64,000 bases of DNA from Periplaneta americana (GCF_040183065.1 NC_091127.1:102532834-102596833); one strand, 5' to 3'; shown: positions 53,420 through 63,594, counted from the stretch's first letter. Notes: generated from the sequence alone by a model not told the origin. A program made the numbers and translations.

Positions 53420-54116
53420 AATACAGTCGAATTTCTCCGTCTCTAATTTTCCATCAGGTAATACCACTGCACTCATCATCTCTTTATTCTTCATCTTTCA
53501 CTGTTGCTACTTCTCGTTACTGGAATTCTCTGCAGCCTGAAGTCAAGGGCTGCCGAACTTTAATTTCCTTTAAATGTAAATTAGAAAAATATCTTATGAT
53601 GAGGTACCAGACCTAACGCGCTGCAAATATTTAATGGAATGTGTTCAACTATATATATATTTTTTTTTGTTTCTTATTTTTATTATCTAAACCGTGTTTA
53701 TTTATCACTTAACGCCAATATGTATCCCACTGTGTTGTTTTTTATTATTAATCTATTTTTTGTGTACATTTTATTCAATTGTCGGTTTCTGGTTTAATTA
53801 TGTAAATCCTACTTAATTGTAATCTAATACTAATGTGTATACTAATGTGTTTATTTGTATTGTTACTGTGTATATTTTTCTTTTATTGAATTATCGGCTT
53901 CTGTTTTTATGTGATTCGTATTTGATTCTAACAACATTAATATGTATTTCACTATGTTTATTTTTATTTTATGAGGTAAATTTTATGTAACTACCTCTTT
54001 TGATCTCATTATGTACCTAAATTGTATCAGTATGTAATTACTTCATTCCCATCCAGTTTTATTTCAACTGTGTAAGAGAAGGCCTTACGGCCTTAACTCT
54101 GCCAGGTTAAATAAAG
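53420..54116 (+). mobile_element. LINE 3' end (CCAGGTTAAATAA-tail family)
   Basis: The 5' part reads SSFTVATSRYWNSLQPEVKG then CRTLISFKCKLEKYLMMRY and a stop, a LINE C-terminus ending in the usual WNSLP-like block. A 3' UTR of about 500 bp follows, ending AGAAGGCCTTACGGCCTTAA and CTCTGCCAGGTTAAATAAAG. An (ATT)n run is attached directly. The copy at 57540-58190 is the same family in reverse. Confidence 0.8.
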
Positions 54117-54117
54117 C

Positions 54118-54182
<65 letters not shown>
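54117..54182. repeat. (ATT)n microsatellite on a LINE tail
   Basis: About 22 ATT units begin right after the LINE terminus AATAAAGCC. Confidence 0.95.
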
Positions 54183-54184
<2 letters not shown>

Positions 54185-55490
54185 AATTTTTCCAGCGGCA
54201 ACGTAATATACCTAATTTGCGTGTTAAGTTTGTGCTAATACTCGATATCTCGAAGGATATTTCATGCTCCAGACGTAAAACGTTTATCTTTAACTCGAAG
54301 TTCAGGTAAAAGTGTTCACTAGTGTACGGTACAATAGAACGAATGAAATGAAGTTCCGTTATTTTAACGAGCGTTTTAATTAATTTCCTTTGAATGCAAA
54401 CGTCCTAATATCATTACTCCCATACTGTAAGCTGAGGACAGAACTTAATGCCTTTTTACATAAGTCAGAACTAATCCTACTTCTATCATTCAATACACTA
54501 TACAGTTAATTAGCAACGACTGCTTTCTACACAATGGAACCTACCATTGCAGTGGTGGGAAAAGGAATTTAAGATGTCCTCAACATTATTATTTATAGCG
54601 ATTTGCTTTGAAAACTAATGTTGAAGTTCGTTTGGTTTTATGAAATGGTAAAATCGTCAACCTGAAAAGCAGAGATGTGACTACAGACGTTCTTTAAAAA
54701 ATTGTATGAAAAATACAACATATAAGTTTATTAGTACAGTATTTTGCTTTTACCAAAGTAAGCTTTACTGTACAATTTTCAACTTTAATAGGAGAATTTT
54801 GGCTACTACAGTACCTTCGGCAGATTTAAGGTGTAAACGATAATGATAATGAGGTGACAACATTTTAGCTTAGTCCAGAAGAAATCTAAAATTCTTTCAA
54901 TCATAATTATCATATTACACTGCTCTCTTAAATTGGCTATGTTTACTCGGAATTAAATAAATTTCCCAAAATACGCTATGAAATGTTATATATAAAACCA
55001 TTTTTATCTCGAAAAGGAAACAAAAACAGGTAAAATTGTATGTAACTTTTCGATTCGAAATATTTGAAAGAATAACCCCTGAAATTAATGATATTACTTA
55101 TGGTTCACTCTGTATACTTCATATTATGAAGTTATGCAATCCTGCACATTGATAGAATATTTTGTAAACACGGTATCCATTCATAATTGGATCCAAAATA
55201 AAGAAGGGCATATTAGTAGTAGGTCTATGCCTGATACATTAGTTTACTTGATGAAGACGTGCCGCGTAAGGTTACAGTTTCGAGTCTCACCCATGCATGA
55301 TCTTGTGATGAGAGTGGAAGCTGTGTAATATTCCCTGCTCTTCCTTTCTGTAATTGGATCATTTAAGAAGAAAATCGTTGGAAGCGACTTGGGAGTAGCT
55401 ATATCATAGACCAGTATGTGCAACTTTGGTATGAAAATATATGCGAAGTAGGTTATGGAATCAATCTTTTACCGAATCACAATTCTTCCT
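54185..55490. other. AT-rich non-coding stretch
   Basis: No gene or element recognised. Confidence 0.4.
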
Positions 55491-55501
55491 ATATCCTTCA
55501 T

Positions 55502-55739
55502 GTGGTCGGCCTGGGTAGCGTAGTCGGTATAACGCTGGCCTTCTGTGCTCGAGGTTGCGGGTTCAATCCCGGCTCAGATCGATGTCATTTAAGTGTGTTT
55601 AAATGCGACAGGCTCATATCAGTAGATTTACTGGCATGTAAAAGAACTCCTGCGGGACAAAATTCCGGTACACCTGCGACACTGATATAACCTCTGCAGT
55701 TGCGAGCGTCGTTAAATAAAAACCATAATTTAATAATTT
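55502..55739 (+). mobile_element. tRNA-derived SINE, type 3
   Basis: The head CTGGGTAGCGTAGTCGGTAT and B box GGTTCAATCCC are tRNA-like. The body has GATCGATGTCATTTAAGTGT and CTCCTGCGGGACAAAATTCC, and the tail is GCGAGCGTCGTTAAATAAAA. A 10-bp duplication tatccttcat lies at 55492-55501 and 55740-55749. Confidence 0.92.
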
Positions 55740-55749
55740 TATCCTTCAT

Positions 55750-56330
55750 ATGGGAAAATATAAATACCAATATTTCAACTCAATACAGTGCGAACTTCTG
55801 AAGCGTTGGAATGCTGAAGTTGGTGCAGAATCTTAAAGATACAGTAGGCCTATAACCCTAACGAGAGCGGCCTGTATCCAAAACCACGCGAACGGCCCAA
55901 TATGTGTATGTGTGTGTTTCAACTACAATAGGCAATTAAAATGGTGTTGCTGGAGTTTGTTGTTCTCGATGTTCTTTGGCCTTGAAACTGCCGGTTACAG
56001 TCCGAGGTTTTTGGGGTCGCTGCTTGTGGCTGGAGCGAGCGAGATGGGAAACCGGTCCAGCCACCAGCGCGGACATCTTCGCTCATGAGAACTGCACCCT
56101 CACGTAACGGACAGCGTTGCCAACTGTAGCGTGCAGGTCTCACACTTAATAGATAGCAGACCGCTGTCCGGGTCTGCTAACTTGGCCATGGTTATTTTTG
56201 AGAATATGTTTCAGGGGGGATGGTAGTAAGAGAGACGTACTAGAACGAGTGCAAGTAATATTTTTCTCTTACCTCACTCGTGTTAAGAATGCTGTATGTG
56301 TTCTTTACTAATCCCATGAGTTCAAACATT
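55750..56330. other. Non-coding stretch
   Basis: GC-richer at 55980-56200; no gene recognised. One TAGGCCTA octamer at 55845-55852. Confidence 0.35.
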
Positions 56331-56341
56331 CACTACAGAAG

Positions 56342-56776
56342 TCCACGCCTGTGGAGTAACTGTTATCGCGTCTGGCCACGAAACCAGGTGGCCCGGGTTT
56401 GATTCTCGGTCGGGGAAAGTTAAGTCTGGTTCACAATAAACCCGGAACGGAAACGACAAGAATGAGAACGGAAATAATGTTAAAATAAGTGCATTCAAAT
56501 GTGAGCATTCACAATTGACTGCTGTGAATGCTCACATTTAAATGCACTTATTTTAATATTTCCGTTCTCGTTGTCGTTTCCGTTCCCGGTTTATTGTGAA
56601 CTAGCCTTTACCTGGTTGAGGTTTTTGCGGGGGTTTCTCTCAACCCAATATGAGCAAATGCTGGGTTGCTTTCGGACTGATTTCACCGGCATTATCACCT
56701 TCATCTCATTCAGACGCTAAATAACCTAAGATGTTGATAAAGTGTCATAAATTAACCTACTAAAATAAAAAAAATC
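56342..56776 (+). mobile_element. tRNA-derived SINE, type 2, split by a Harbinger MITE
   Basis: The head GTGGAGTAACTGTTATCGCG, CCACGAAACCAGGTGGCCC and a decayed B box lead to GGGGAAAGTTA; after the MITE it continues TTACCTGGTTGAGG and ends CTAAGATGTTGATAAAGTGT. Flanking repeats cactacagaag (56331-56341) and cactgcagaag (56777-56787) differ at one base. Confidence 0.92.
56423..56607. mobile_element. Harbinger-type MITE, copy 2
   Basis: Ends AGTCTGGTTCACAATAAA and the inverse of AGGCTAGTTCACAATAAA, with TTA on both sides (56420-56422 and 56608-56610). The 185-bp body is one long imperfect hairpin (GTGAGCATTCACAATTGA centre). It is inserted in a type 2 SINE. Confidence 0.93.
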
Positions 56777-56899
56777 CACTGCAGAAGACATACTCCTTTC
56801 ATAAACAAGTTTTCAGTTAAACACAGTGAAGTATATCTTCAAACTGACTAATTTTACTGGAGTATTCGTATTTTTCTTCTGTAATTTATGCCCAGGATA

Positions 56900-57480
56900 T
56901 TAATATTAACTGTGTAGATCATAATGTACTTAGAAGTGAATTAAATTATGGTATTGAAGATGAGAACTTATGTTGATTTACAACTTTACATCTTACTCAT
57001 TTAGCAGAAACCAAAAAGTAGAAACAAAAATATAGGCATCAAACAGTCATAAAGTTACTCACTGGGAATTTAAATGACAATATTAAGCTTGGAGTTCTCC
57101 AAGGATCAATTTTAGGTCGTTCGTTATTTCTAGTCTAGCCTACATTAATAATTTAGCATCAAACATAAATAATTTTTCCCAGGTAATCTTGCTTGCAGAT
57201 GATAAGTATGATCATTCAAGAAAACTACATGGCCACTTTATGAACACTTCTATAGCAGTATTAAATCCAATAGTATAAATAAACTAGCTCTTAATGTTGA
57301 TAAAACCAGTGTAATGAAATGTAATACACATAACAATCCTCAGTTTTTCTACGATATTAGAATAATTGGAACTGATCTGAAATAATGTCTAAGCACAAAG
57401 TTTTTGGTTGATAATCTCTTGAACTCGAATATGTTACTACTAAATTGATCGCGGCCTGTTATTATATTAAAATTCTTATC
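56900..57480 (+). mobile_element. Decayed copy of the LINE at 59022
   Basis: Segments such as CAACTTTACATC, TTGGAGTTCTCCAAGGATCA, ATTAATAATTTAGCATCAA and CTCTTAATGTTGATAAAACC align with the reverse transcriptase region of the LINE at 60100-60540 (for example GVPQGSILG read here as GVLQGSILG). It has many stops and several deletions and is much older than its neighbour. Confidence 0.75.
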
Positions 57481-57490
57481 TGTTGACAAT

Positions 57491-57520
57491 ATAATAATAA
57501 TAATGATAATAATAATAATA

Positions 57521-57550
<30 letters not shown>
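57491..57550. repeat. (AAT)n(ATT)n microsatellite
   Basis: AAT units switch to ATT units, forming a short perfect palindrome next to a reversed LINE tail. Confidence 0.9.
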
Positions 57551-57553
<3 letters not shown>

Positions 57554-57947
57554 AATTTAACCTGACAGTGTTAAGGCCATACAGAGTAAAATTGCGGTAC
57601 AAAAAACACTACAAGTTTACACACAGAACTGAAGTAGATAATCATAATATAACGTAAACAATAAGTCAGTGGAAATCACACATAATATATAACATATGAA
57701 AATAAAAGGCAAATGCATAATAAAATGTGAACAGTAGGTCAAAATAAGTGAGACATACAAAATATAAAAATATAGGACAATAATCATATTGATGATGATG
57801 ATGATGATGATGATAATAATAATAATAATGCATTCAATGAATACAATATTTTTAGGTACACACAGTGAAGAAAATTATGATTATATATAGATACACCATT
57901 ATCGGAAAATATGAAAACACAAAGATAAAATAAGTTAAATATAATTA

Positions 57948-57990
<43 letters not shown>

Positions 57991-58190
57991 GAATAAAACA
58001 CTTGTAACAGTAAGTTAGTTTGGCAACTCGTCATAAGATAATTTTCTAACTTGGATTTGAAAGATTTCAAGGTTCGGCAGCCCTTGAATTCAGGCGGCAG
58101 AGAGTTCCAGTGACGAGAGGTAGCAAGAGTGAAAGATGAGGAATGCAGAGATGATGTGTGGAGTGGAATTTCTAGCGTATTATCGCGTTG
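57551..58190 (-). mobile_element. LINE 3' end (CCAGGTTAAATAA-tail family), reverse copy
   Basis: The minus strand matches 53470-54116: a C-terminus with SLPPEFKGCRTLKSFKSKL-like reading (58030-58110), then 3' UTR and ending ACACTGTCAGGTTAAATTAT next to the microsatellite at 57491-57550. The internal (GAT)n(AAT)n at about 57791-57829 and (TA)n at about 57950-57985 are expansions in its 3' UTR. Confidence 0.78.
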
Positions 58191-58920
58191 TGATCACTGA
58201 AACTGGCATAATTTGGGTACTACCATTCTGTAATAATATGTGGATTAATTTTCTGGTCTAGCTTAAGTTATTTTGAAATTGAACGTATTATGTTTTTTTT
58301 TTTTTTTTTTTTTTATACAAAAGAAGGCCCTAATAATAGCTAATGGTAAGTGTGTATTACAATGTTCAGAAATCTTTATCTTACCTATTGATTGAGTACG
58401 TACCTCCCCTACGTTTTAATACAGCACACAAATCAGGTCTTTCATCTATGAGTACCGTCTGTTAGTCTCAAATGTTACCAAATAGGAGTTCAGTATTCGT
58501 GTGTTATAGTCTTCGGTGAACTGCGAATTGTAATTTGATATGGTATATTATTACACTTAATCTCCAAAATTGAAAGAAAGAAAAATGTTGCCCCAAAGAG
58601 TCTGTGCCTGCTTTTCTCCCTACAGTATCGGCAGATCTTTTGAATGGGCTAAAGATATAAGGCCATGACATACAGAACGTCTTATGTGATGTAGTATATT
58701 ATTACACGTATTCTCCAGAATATGCTGCCCATTGCGTCTGTGCATGTTATCTCTTCACAGAATCGGCATATCGTTGAAATGGGCTATAGATGTCATGTCA
58801 GGATAAAATTTATCCTTTGTACAAACCAGATACAATAAATTAAAGCCAAATAACATTTTACTATTAAATAATAATTATCAATAACTAAAATAATTATTTA
58901 AATCCTTTAAAATTGGGAAA
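58191..58920. other. Non-coding stretch
   Basis: It contains a poly-T tract at about 58292-58313 and a local duplication: the phrase around 58540-58660 (TATATTATTACAC, TCTGTGC, ATCGGCA) recurs at 58690-58790. No gene recognised. Confidence 0.4.
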
Positions 58921-59023
58921 CAAAAAATAAACTAGAATAATTTGGAGAAAAATTGTTCCGGGGCCGGGTATTGAATCCGGGACCTTTGCTTAAACGTGCC
59001 AACGCTCTACTAACTCTACTACC

Positions 59024-61114
59024 GATACCATTGATATTAATACTAAATTTAATGCATTTTTCACTACATTTACGAATTATTTCAATGAATGTTTTCCAGT
59101 CAAGGTGGTGAAAAAATGTAAAAGTAAAAACATGTGGATAACTCAAGGAATTAAAATATCATGTGCTAGAAAAAGGAATCTATATTTAATGAGTAGGAAT
59201 AGTGATGATCCTCATGTTCTTAATTACTACAAGAATTACTGTAAAACTTTGACAAAAGTTATAAAAGATGCAAAGAAAATGTATCTGAATGAAAAAATAC
59301 AAAATTCAGATAATAAGATTAAAACTATTTGGGATATTATTAAAAATGTAACTAATCGATATTCAAAGAGTGAAAATATTACTTGCATTAAAATCAATGA
59401 TAGTAAAATAGATAATCCAAAATCAATTGCAAATCATTTTAATGACTTCTATATAAATATTATTCAGAACTTAAACATTCAAGATTGTCCAGAAGATGCT
59501 GCACTTGGTTACCTAACTGATGCATTTAACACTGAGTTTTTAGGTCTCAAATTTATTCCCACTACCGCAGCAGAAATCATGCATGTGATAAAACAACTAA
59601 AAACAAAATATTCCTCTGGATATGATGAAATTCCAAGTAAAGTTCTGAAAGCTTGTTCTGAAATATTATCCCATCCGTTAAGCTATCTATGCAATTTGTC
59701 AATGCAATGTGGTATTTTTCCAGAAAGACTCAAATATTCAATAGTAAAACCAATATACAAAAAGGGAGATAAATGTACTATTGCTAATTACAGACCCATA
59801 TCATTATTAACAACATTTTCAAAAGTGTTTGAGAAAGTTATGTATAATAGATTATATCATTACCTGGAGTCCAACAATATATTAGTTTTAGAACAGTTTG
59901 GATTTAGAAAACAAAAATCGACAGAGAATGCTGCTTTTAGTTTGGTGGATGAAATACTAAATTCATTAAATTCGAAACTACATGTAGGTGGGATTTTTTG
60001 TGACTTGGCTAAAGCATTTGATTGTGTAGACCATAGTATATTAGTAAAAAAATTGAAGTTTTATGGTATTAAAGATGAGATGTTGGGTTGGTTTACATCG
60101 TACTTATCAAATAGAAAACAAAAAGTAGAAATAAATGTACCAAATAGTCATAAAGTTACTTATTCAGAATTTAGAAATATTAAACATGGTGTTCCGCAGG
60201 GGTCAATTTTAGGTCCATTGTTGTTTCTAGTTTATATTAATGATTTAGCCTTGACCATAAACAATTTATCTAAAGTAATTTTATTTGCAGATGATACAAG
60301 TGTAATTATTTCAAGCAAACAATACGATCATTTTATAAACACTTCTAATACAGTGCTGAATCTAATGAATGAATGGTTCCATGCAAATAAACTAGCACTT
60401 AATGTTGATAAAACCAGTGCAGTCAAATTTAGTACACACAATAGTGCTCAGGTTTCCTACAGTATTCGATTAAATGGAACTCATCTCAAAGAATCTATAA
60501 GCACAAAGTTTCTTGGTTTAGAATTGGATAATCACTTGAACTGGAAAACGCATATAGAATGTATTACTCGTAAATTGAGCTCTGCCTGTTATGCATTAAG
60601 ATCCTTATCTACTATTGGTGATATAAACTTACTTAAAATGTCATACTTTGCATATTTTCACTCTGTAATGAAATATGGATTAATATTCTGGGGTAACTCG
60701 TCTGAAGCTAAACACGTTTTTGTTTTACAAAAGAAAGCTATAAGAATAATGGCCGGTGTGCATAAAAGGACCTCATGTAAAAATATTTTCCGAAACTTAG
60801 AAATCTTGACTTTACCTTGTGAATACATTCTTTCCCTAATGATGCTGTATATTAAGAACCAAGATAAATTCAGTACTAATCAAGACATTCATCATTTTAA
60901 TACAAGACATAAATCAGATCTTCATCTACCCTCTGTTAGTCTAAGCTGTTTTAAAAAAGGAGTTCGCTATTCATGTATAACAGTCTTCAATGCACTGCCT
61001 AATAATCTTAAAGATTTGAAGAACAACGAGAAAAGGTTCAGAAAAGAATTAACCAAATTTCTACATACTCATACCTTCTACACAATTGATGAATTGTTTA
61101 TGCTTGTGAATTGA
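59024..61114 (+). CDS. LINE reverse transcriptase (partial ORF2)
   Basis: This is the polymerase of a non-LTR retrotransposon, which copies its RNA at a nicked target. Counting from 59105: KPIYKKGDKCTIANYRPISL at about 214, FCDLAKAFDCVDH with catalytic D at about 300, GVPQGSILGPLLFLVYINDL at about 361, and LFADDTSVI with the catalytic pair at 396-397. The C-terminal part has SVMKYGLIFWGN, FVLQKKAIRIMAG, FNTRHKSDLHLPSV and TVFNALPNNLK. No stop or frame change interrupts about 697 codons. There is no initiator in context because the 5' part, including the endonuclease, was lost on insertion. No RNase H domain is visible. The clade is CR1/Jockey-like, not resolved further. Confidence 0.92.
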   Translation, partial: DTIDINTKFNAFFTTFTNYFNECFPVKVVKKCKSKNMWITQGIKISCARKRNLYLMSRNSDDPHVLNYYKNYCKTLTKVIKDAKKMYLNEKIQNSDNKIKTIWDIIKNVTNRYSKSENITCIKINDSKIDNPKSIANHFNDFYINIIQNLNIQDCPEDAALGYLTDAFNTEFLGLKFIPTTAAEIMHVIKQLKTKYSSGYDEIPSKVLKACSEILSHPLSYLCNLSMQCGIFPERLKYSIVKPIYKKGDKCTIANYRPISLLTTFSKVFEKVMYNRLYHYLESNNILVLEQFGFRKQKSTENAAFSLVDEILNSLNSKLHVGGIFCDLAKAFDCVDHSILVKKLKFYGIKDEMLGWFTSYLSNRKQKVEINVPNSHKVTYSEFRNIKHGVPQGSILGPLLFLVYINDLALTINNLSKVILFADDTSVIISSKQYDHFINTSNTVLNLMNEWFHANKLALNVDKTSAVKFSTHNSAQVSYSIRLNGTHLKESISTKFLGLELDNHLNWKTHIECITRKLSSACYALRSLSTIGDINLLKMSYFAYFHSVMKYGLIFWGNSSEAKHVFVLQKKAIRIMAGVHKRTSCKNIFRNLEILTLPCEYILSLMMLYIKNQDKFSTNQDIHHFNTRHKSDLHLPSVSLSCFKKGVRYSCITVFNALPNNLKDLKNNEKRFRKELTKFLHTHTFYTIDELFMLVN

Positions 61115-61830
61115 ATTATTCTACTTAAATGACATGTACAATTTTATATAGCTCAACTAAAATATGTTTTTATATTGACTTAATCTGTTTACTATGTATT
61201 GTATTTTTTGTTTAGCATAACTGATGAATTGTATGTACTGTATACGTCAACTGATGAATTGTTTAAGCTTATAAATTGAATTAATCTACTTCATATGAAT
61301 TGTATAGCTTAACGAAAATAAGTTTGTAAATTGAACTAATTTGATTGTATATGTTTGTATAGTTTGGCTGATGAATTGTATATGTTCTTAAAATGATTAC
61401 TAGTCTGTGTAGCTCTACTGATGAATTGTATATAGACCTACTGTAAATTGAATGGTAATATGTATAGCTCAACTGATGAATTGTTTATGATTATAAATTG
61501 AATTAATCTACTTGATATTAATTGCACAAATTTGTATAGCTTAATGAAAGTATGCTACTTTGTATTGTATATATTTGTATAGTTTTGGCCGATGAATTGT
61601 ATATGCTTTAAATTGAATAGTAATCTATATAGCTCTACTGATAAATTGTTTGTGTTTGTAATTTGAAGTAGTTTGCATGATATGTGTTATCAATTTCTGT
61701 ATATCACAACTGGTTGAATTGTTTATACCTTAAATTTAATTAAATTGTTTTGTATTATAATATAGCTCAACTTATGAATGATCGTTTGCGTTTGTAAATT
61801 TAATAATCTGATTGGCTATGTATTGTATAC
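61080..61830 (+). repeat. Degenerate tandem repeats in the LINE 3' UTR
   Basis: GATGAATTGT recurs at least seven times between 61088 and 61600 within units of variable length that also share GTAAATTGAA and GTATAGCTCAACT. The first unit overlaps the last codons of the LINE frame (DELFMLVN). Confidence 0.85.
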
Positions 61831-61844
61831 TTTTAGTAGAGCCA

Positions 61845-62145
61845 TCGATGTAGCTCAGTCGGCAGACTCGCTGGGCTGCTGTTCCGGAGCTGCGTTCGGG
61901 CTTGGGTTGGATCCCCCTTTGGACTTTGGTTTCTTCCGAGGTTTTCCACAGCCGTGGGACTGAAGCCGGATGGTCTATGGCGAGTCCTTGGCATCAACAC
62001 CTTTGATTGATTACCCCCTTTGATTTGATTACCTGGTTGGGTTTTTCCGAGGTTTCCCCCACCGAAAAGGCAAATGCCGGGTAATATTTTGGCGAATCCT
62101 CGGACCTCATTTCATCTCACTACATCTCGCCAAAATGGAAAGAAA
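61845..62145 (+). mobile_element. tRNA-derived SINE, type 1, copy 3
   Basis: The head CGATGTAGCTCAGTCGGCAG and a decayed B box (GGTTGGATCCC) are followed by TTTCTTCCGAGGTTTTCC. A body part is partly duplicated (TTGATTACC then GATTACCTGG), and the end has CGAATCCTCGGACCTCATTT and ATCTCGCCAAAATGG. It sits in the LINE 3' UTR. No clear flanking duplication. Confidence 0.8.
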
Positions 62146-62681
62146 AAAAAATTGTACAACATTGTAAAAATTTTAGAAAATTACTAAATTGTAAAACTAT
62201 AAAACTTTGTAAAAATTGTAATTGTAATATTGTAAAATGTTGACATGTTCCACATCTTAAAGCTTCATTGCTCATGTAAGATCTATGGAATAAAATAAAT
62301 GAATGAATGAATATCCGGGAACTCTACCAGACACCGATCCAATTTTTCCTTCTATATCCACAGACCTCGAAGTGAGCTGACAACCGTCAAGCAACCAACA
62401 TTGAGTGCACACTAACTCTGTTTGATTTAAATTGTGGTTTTCTGTTAACGAACAGTGACGTGTATTATGCAAATCAAATTTTCAGTTTATTTCAATATAT
62501 TTGTGGATATAAAAGGAAAAATTGGATCGGTGTCTGGTAGAGTTCCCGGTAGGCCGTTGGTGCGTTTAACCAAAGGTCCCGGGTTCGATACTCGACCCTG
62601 GAACAATTTTTCCTCGAAATTATTCAAATCAACTTTACAGGGAGTTATACCTGAAAGTTTGATTTGCAAAAAATAAACTAG

Positions 62682-63010
62682 TAAGAAGAACCTGGTAGTC
62701 CGAAATCTCTAGGAAAACCTAAACATTTATGGAAAAATTAAATTCTAATGAATTTTCAAGAGGAGGAAACCCAAACCGTGTTAAACACAGTACACAGAAG
62801 AGTGGACGAGGTCAAAAACCTTTCGAAGTCTGAAGAACCACGGAAGTGGAGTGAAATGATTAGTCGGTTTCAAACCACTGGGCGAAGCGAGGAACAGCTG
62901 AAAGGGAACCATATCAAAGCTACAGAATTATTTAGAATCCATGAAGATTAAAGAGGGATAACAAAAAATTAGCAAAGGAAGTTGTTAATGTAAACTTAAC
63001 TTGAAGATTT
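62682..63010. other. Non-coding stretch with one unassigned small frame
   Basis: A 67-codon plus-strand frame at 62748-62951 has a charged composition (EEETQTVLNTVHRRVDEVKN) and no motif that I recognise. Without a neighbour or upstream signal it cannot be called a gene. Confidence 0.3.
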
Positions 63011-63014
63011 ATAT

Positions 63015-63240
63015 TACTATGATGTACCGAAGTACATATGGAGCTTCAGTGCAGTAATTCTGCGTTTCCATGTGGTGGAGAATCGGTAGAACGGAGAAAA
63101 ATTCTTTCCGGCACCGGGACTCGAAGCCAGGTTTTCAGCTTTACGTGCTGGCGCTTTATCCACTAAGCCACACCGGATTCAAATTCCGATGCCGGATTGA
63201 ATCTCTCTAATTTTTAAGTTCTACCTACTGTGTTCCCCTT
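63015..63240 (-). mobile_element. tRNA-like element, family A, copy 3 (partial)
   Basis: The order ATGATGTACCGAAGTACAT, ACGGAGAAAAATTCTTTCCG, a minus-strand cloverleaf and ATGCCGGATTGAAT follows family A in reverse. Only one arm is present. The distal part TGTTCCCCTTTGTTGGCC resembles the GGGTTCCCTCTAGTGGCC of the other copies. The sequence is more divergent, so this copy is older. Confidence 0.8.
63107..63177 (-). other. tRNA-like cloverleaf, family A, copy 3
   Basis: On the minus strand the acceptor strands are TCCGGTG and TGCCGGA. The B box GGCTTCGAGTCC has decayed, and the anticodon loop reads ACGTAAA. TTTTT lies shortly after. Confidence 0.72.
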
Positions 63241-63419
63241 TGTTGGCCTATCTTCGCAGGTATGAAGTTGTATGGAGCGGGTCGAAAACGATTTAGACAC
63301 AACTTACCGTATCAAACTTCGACTTAAAAGAAGTTACCGTCCAGACCTTAAATATACGGTCTACAATCTTTCATACGTCTTGTATGATGACAGTGGTTGT
63401 GGTAGTAGTGATCGTGTTG

Positions 63420-63455
63420 TTGTTGTTTATGATGATGATGATGATGATGGCGATG
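63420..63455. repeat. (GTT)n then (GAT)n microsatellite
   Basis: A few GTT units followed by about eight GAT units. Confidence 0.85.
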
Positions 63456-63594
63456 GGTAAGAATTGTAAGCCGTTACATTGCGCTTCATGCGCCTCTGAC
63501 TTTAGGTACCAGTACGTAATTGCGTTGGGGTGGGGGATTTCAGTGTGCTTCGTTCAGCAGTGAACTTTAGTTGATCGGTTACATTACGACCGAA

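Larger units (their letters stand above)
59022..62311 (+). mobile_element. 5'-truncated LINE (CR1/Jockey-like) with open reverse transcriptase frame
   Basis: The insertion interrupts family B copy 2. The reading is open from the junction (DTIDINTKFNAFF) to the stop at 61112-61114. The 3' UTR is long, mostly made of tandem repeats (about 61080-61830), and contains a type 1 SINE at 61845-62145. It ends GATCTATGGAATAAAATAAA followed by a short TGAA repeat. An endonuclease domain is lacking because of the 5' truncation. Confidence 0.88.
58936..62666. mobile_element. Palindromic tRNA-like element, family B, copy 2, split by a LINE
   Basis: A 15-bp duplication caaaaaataaactag lies at 58921-58935 and 62667-62681. 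The left arm begins AATTGTTCCGGGGCCGGG with a minus-strand tRNA-like unit that breaks off near 59020; the remainder returns after the LINE at about 62312. A plus-strand unit sits at about 62543-62605, followed by AACAATTTTTCC and AGGGAGTTATACCTGAAAG. Without the LINE the element would be about 440 bp. Confidence 0.88.

Noticed and set aside
59022-62311. Clean target-site duplication for the LINE
   Set aside because: Neither flank gave a convincing direct repeat; CTACC and TATCC are too short to count.
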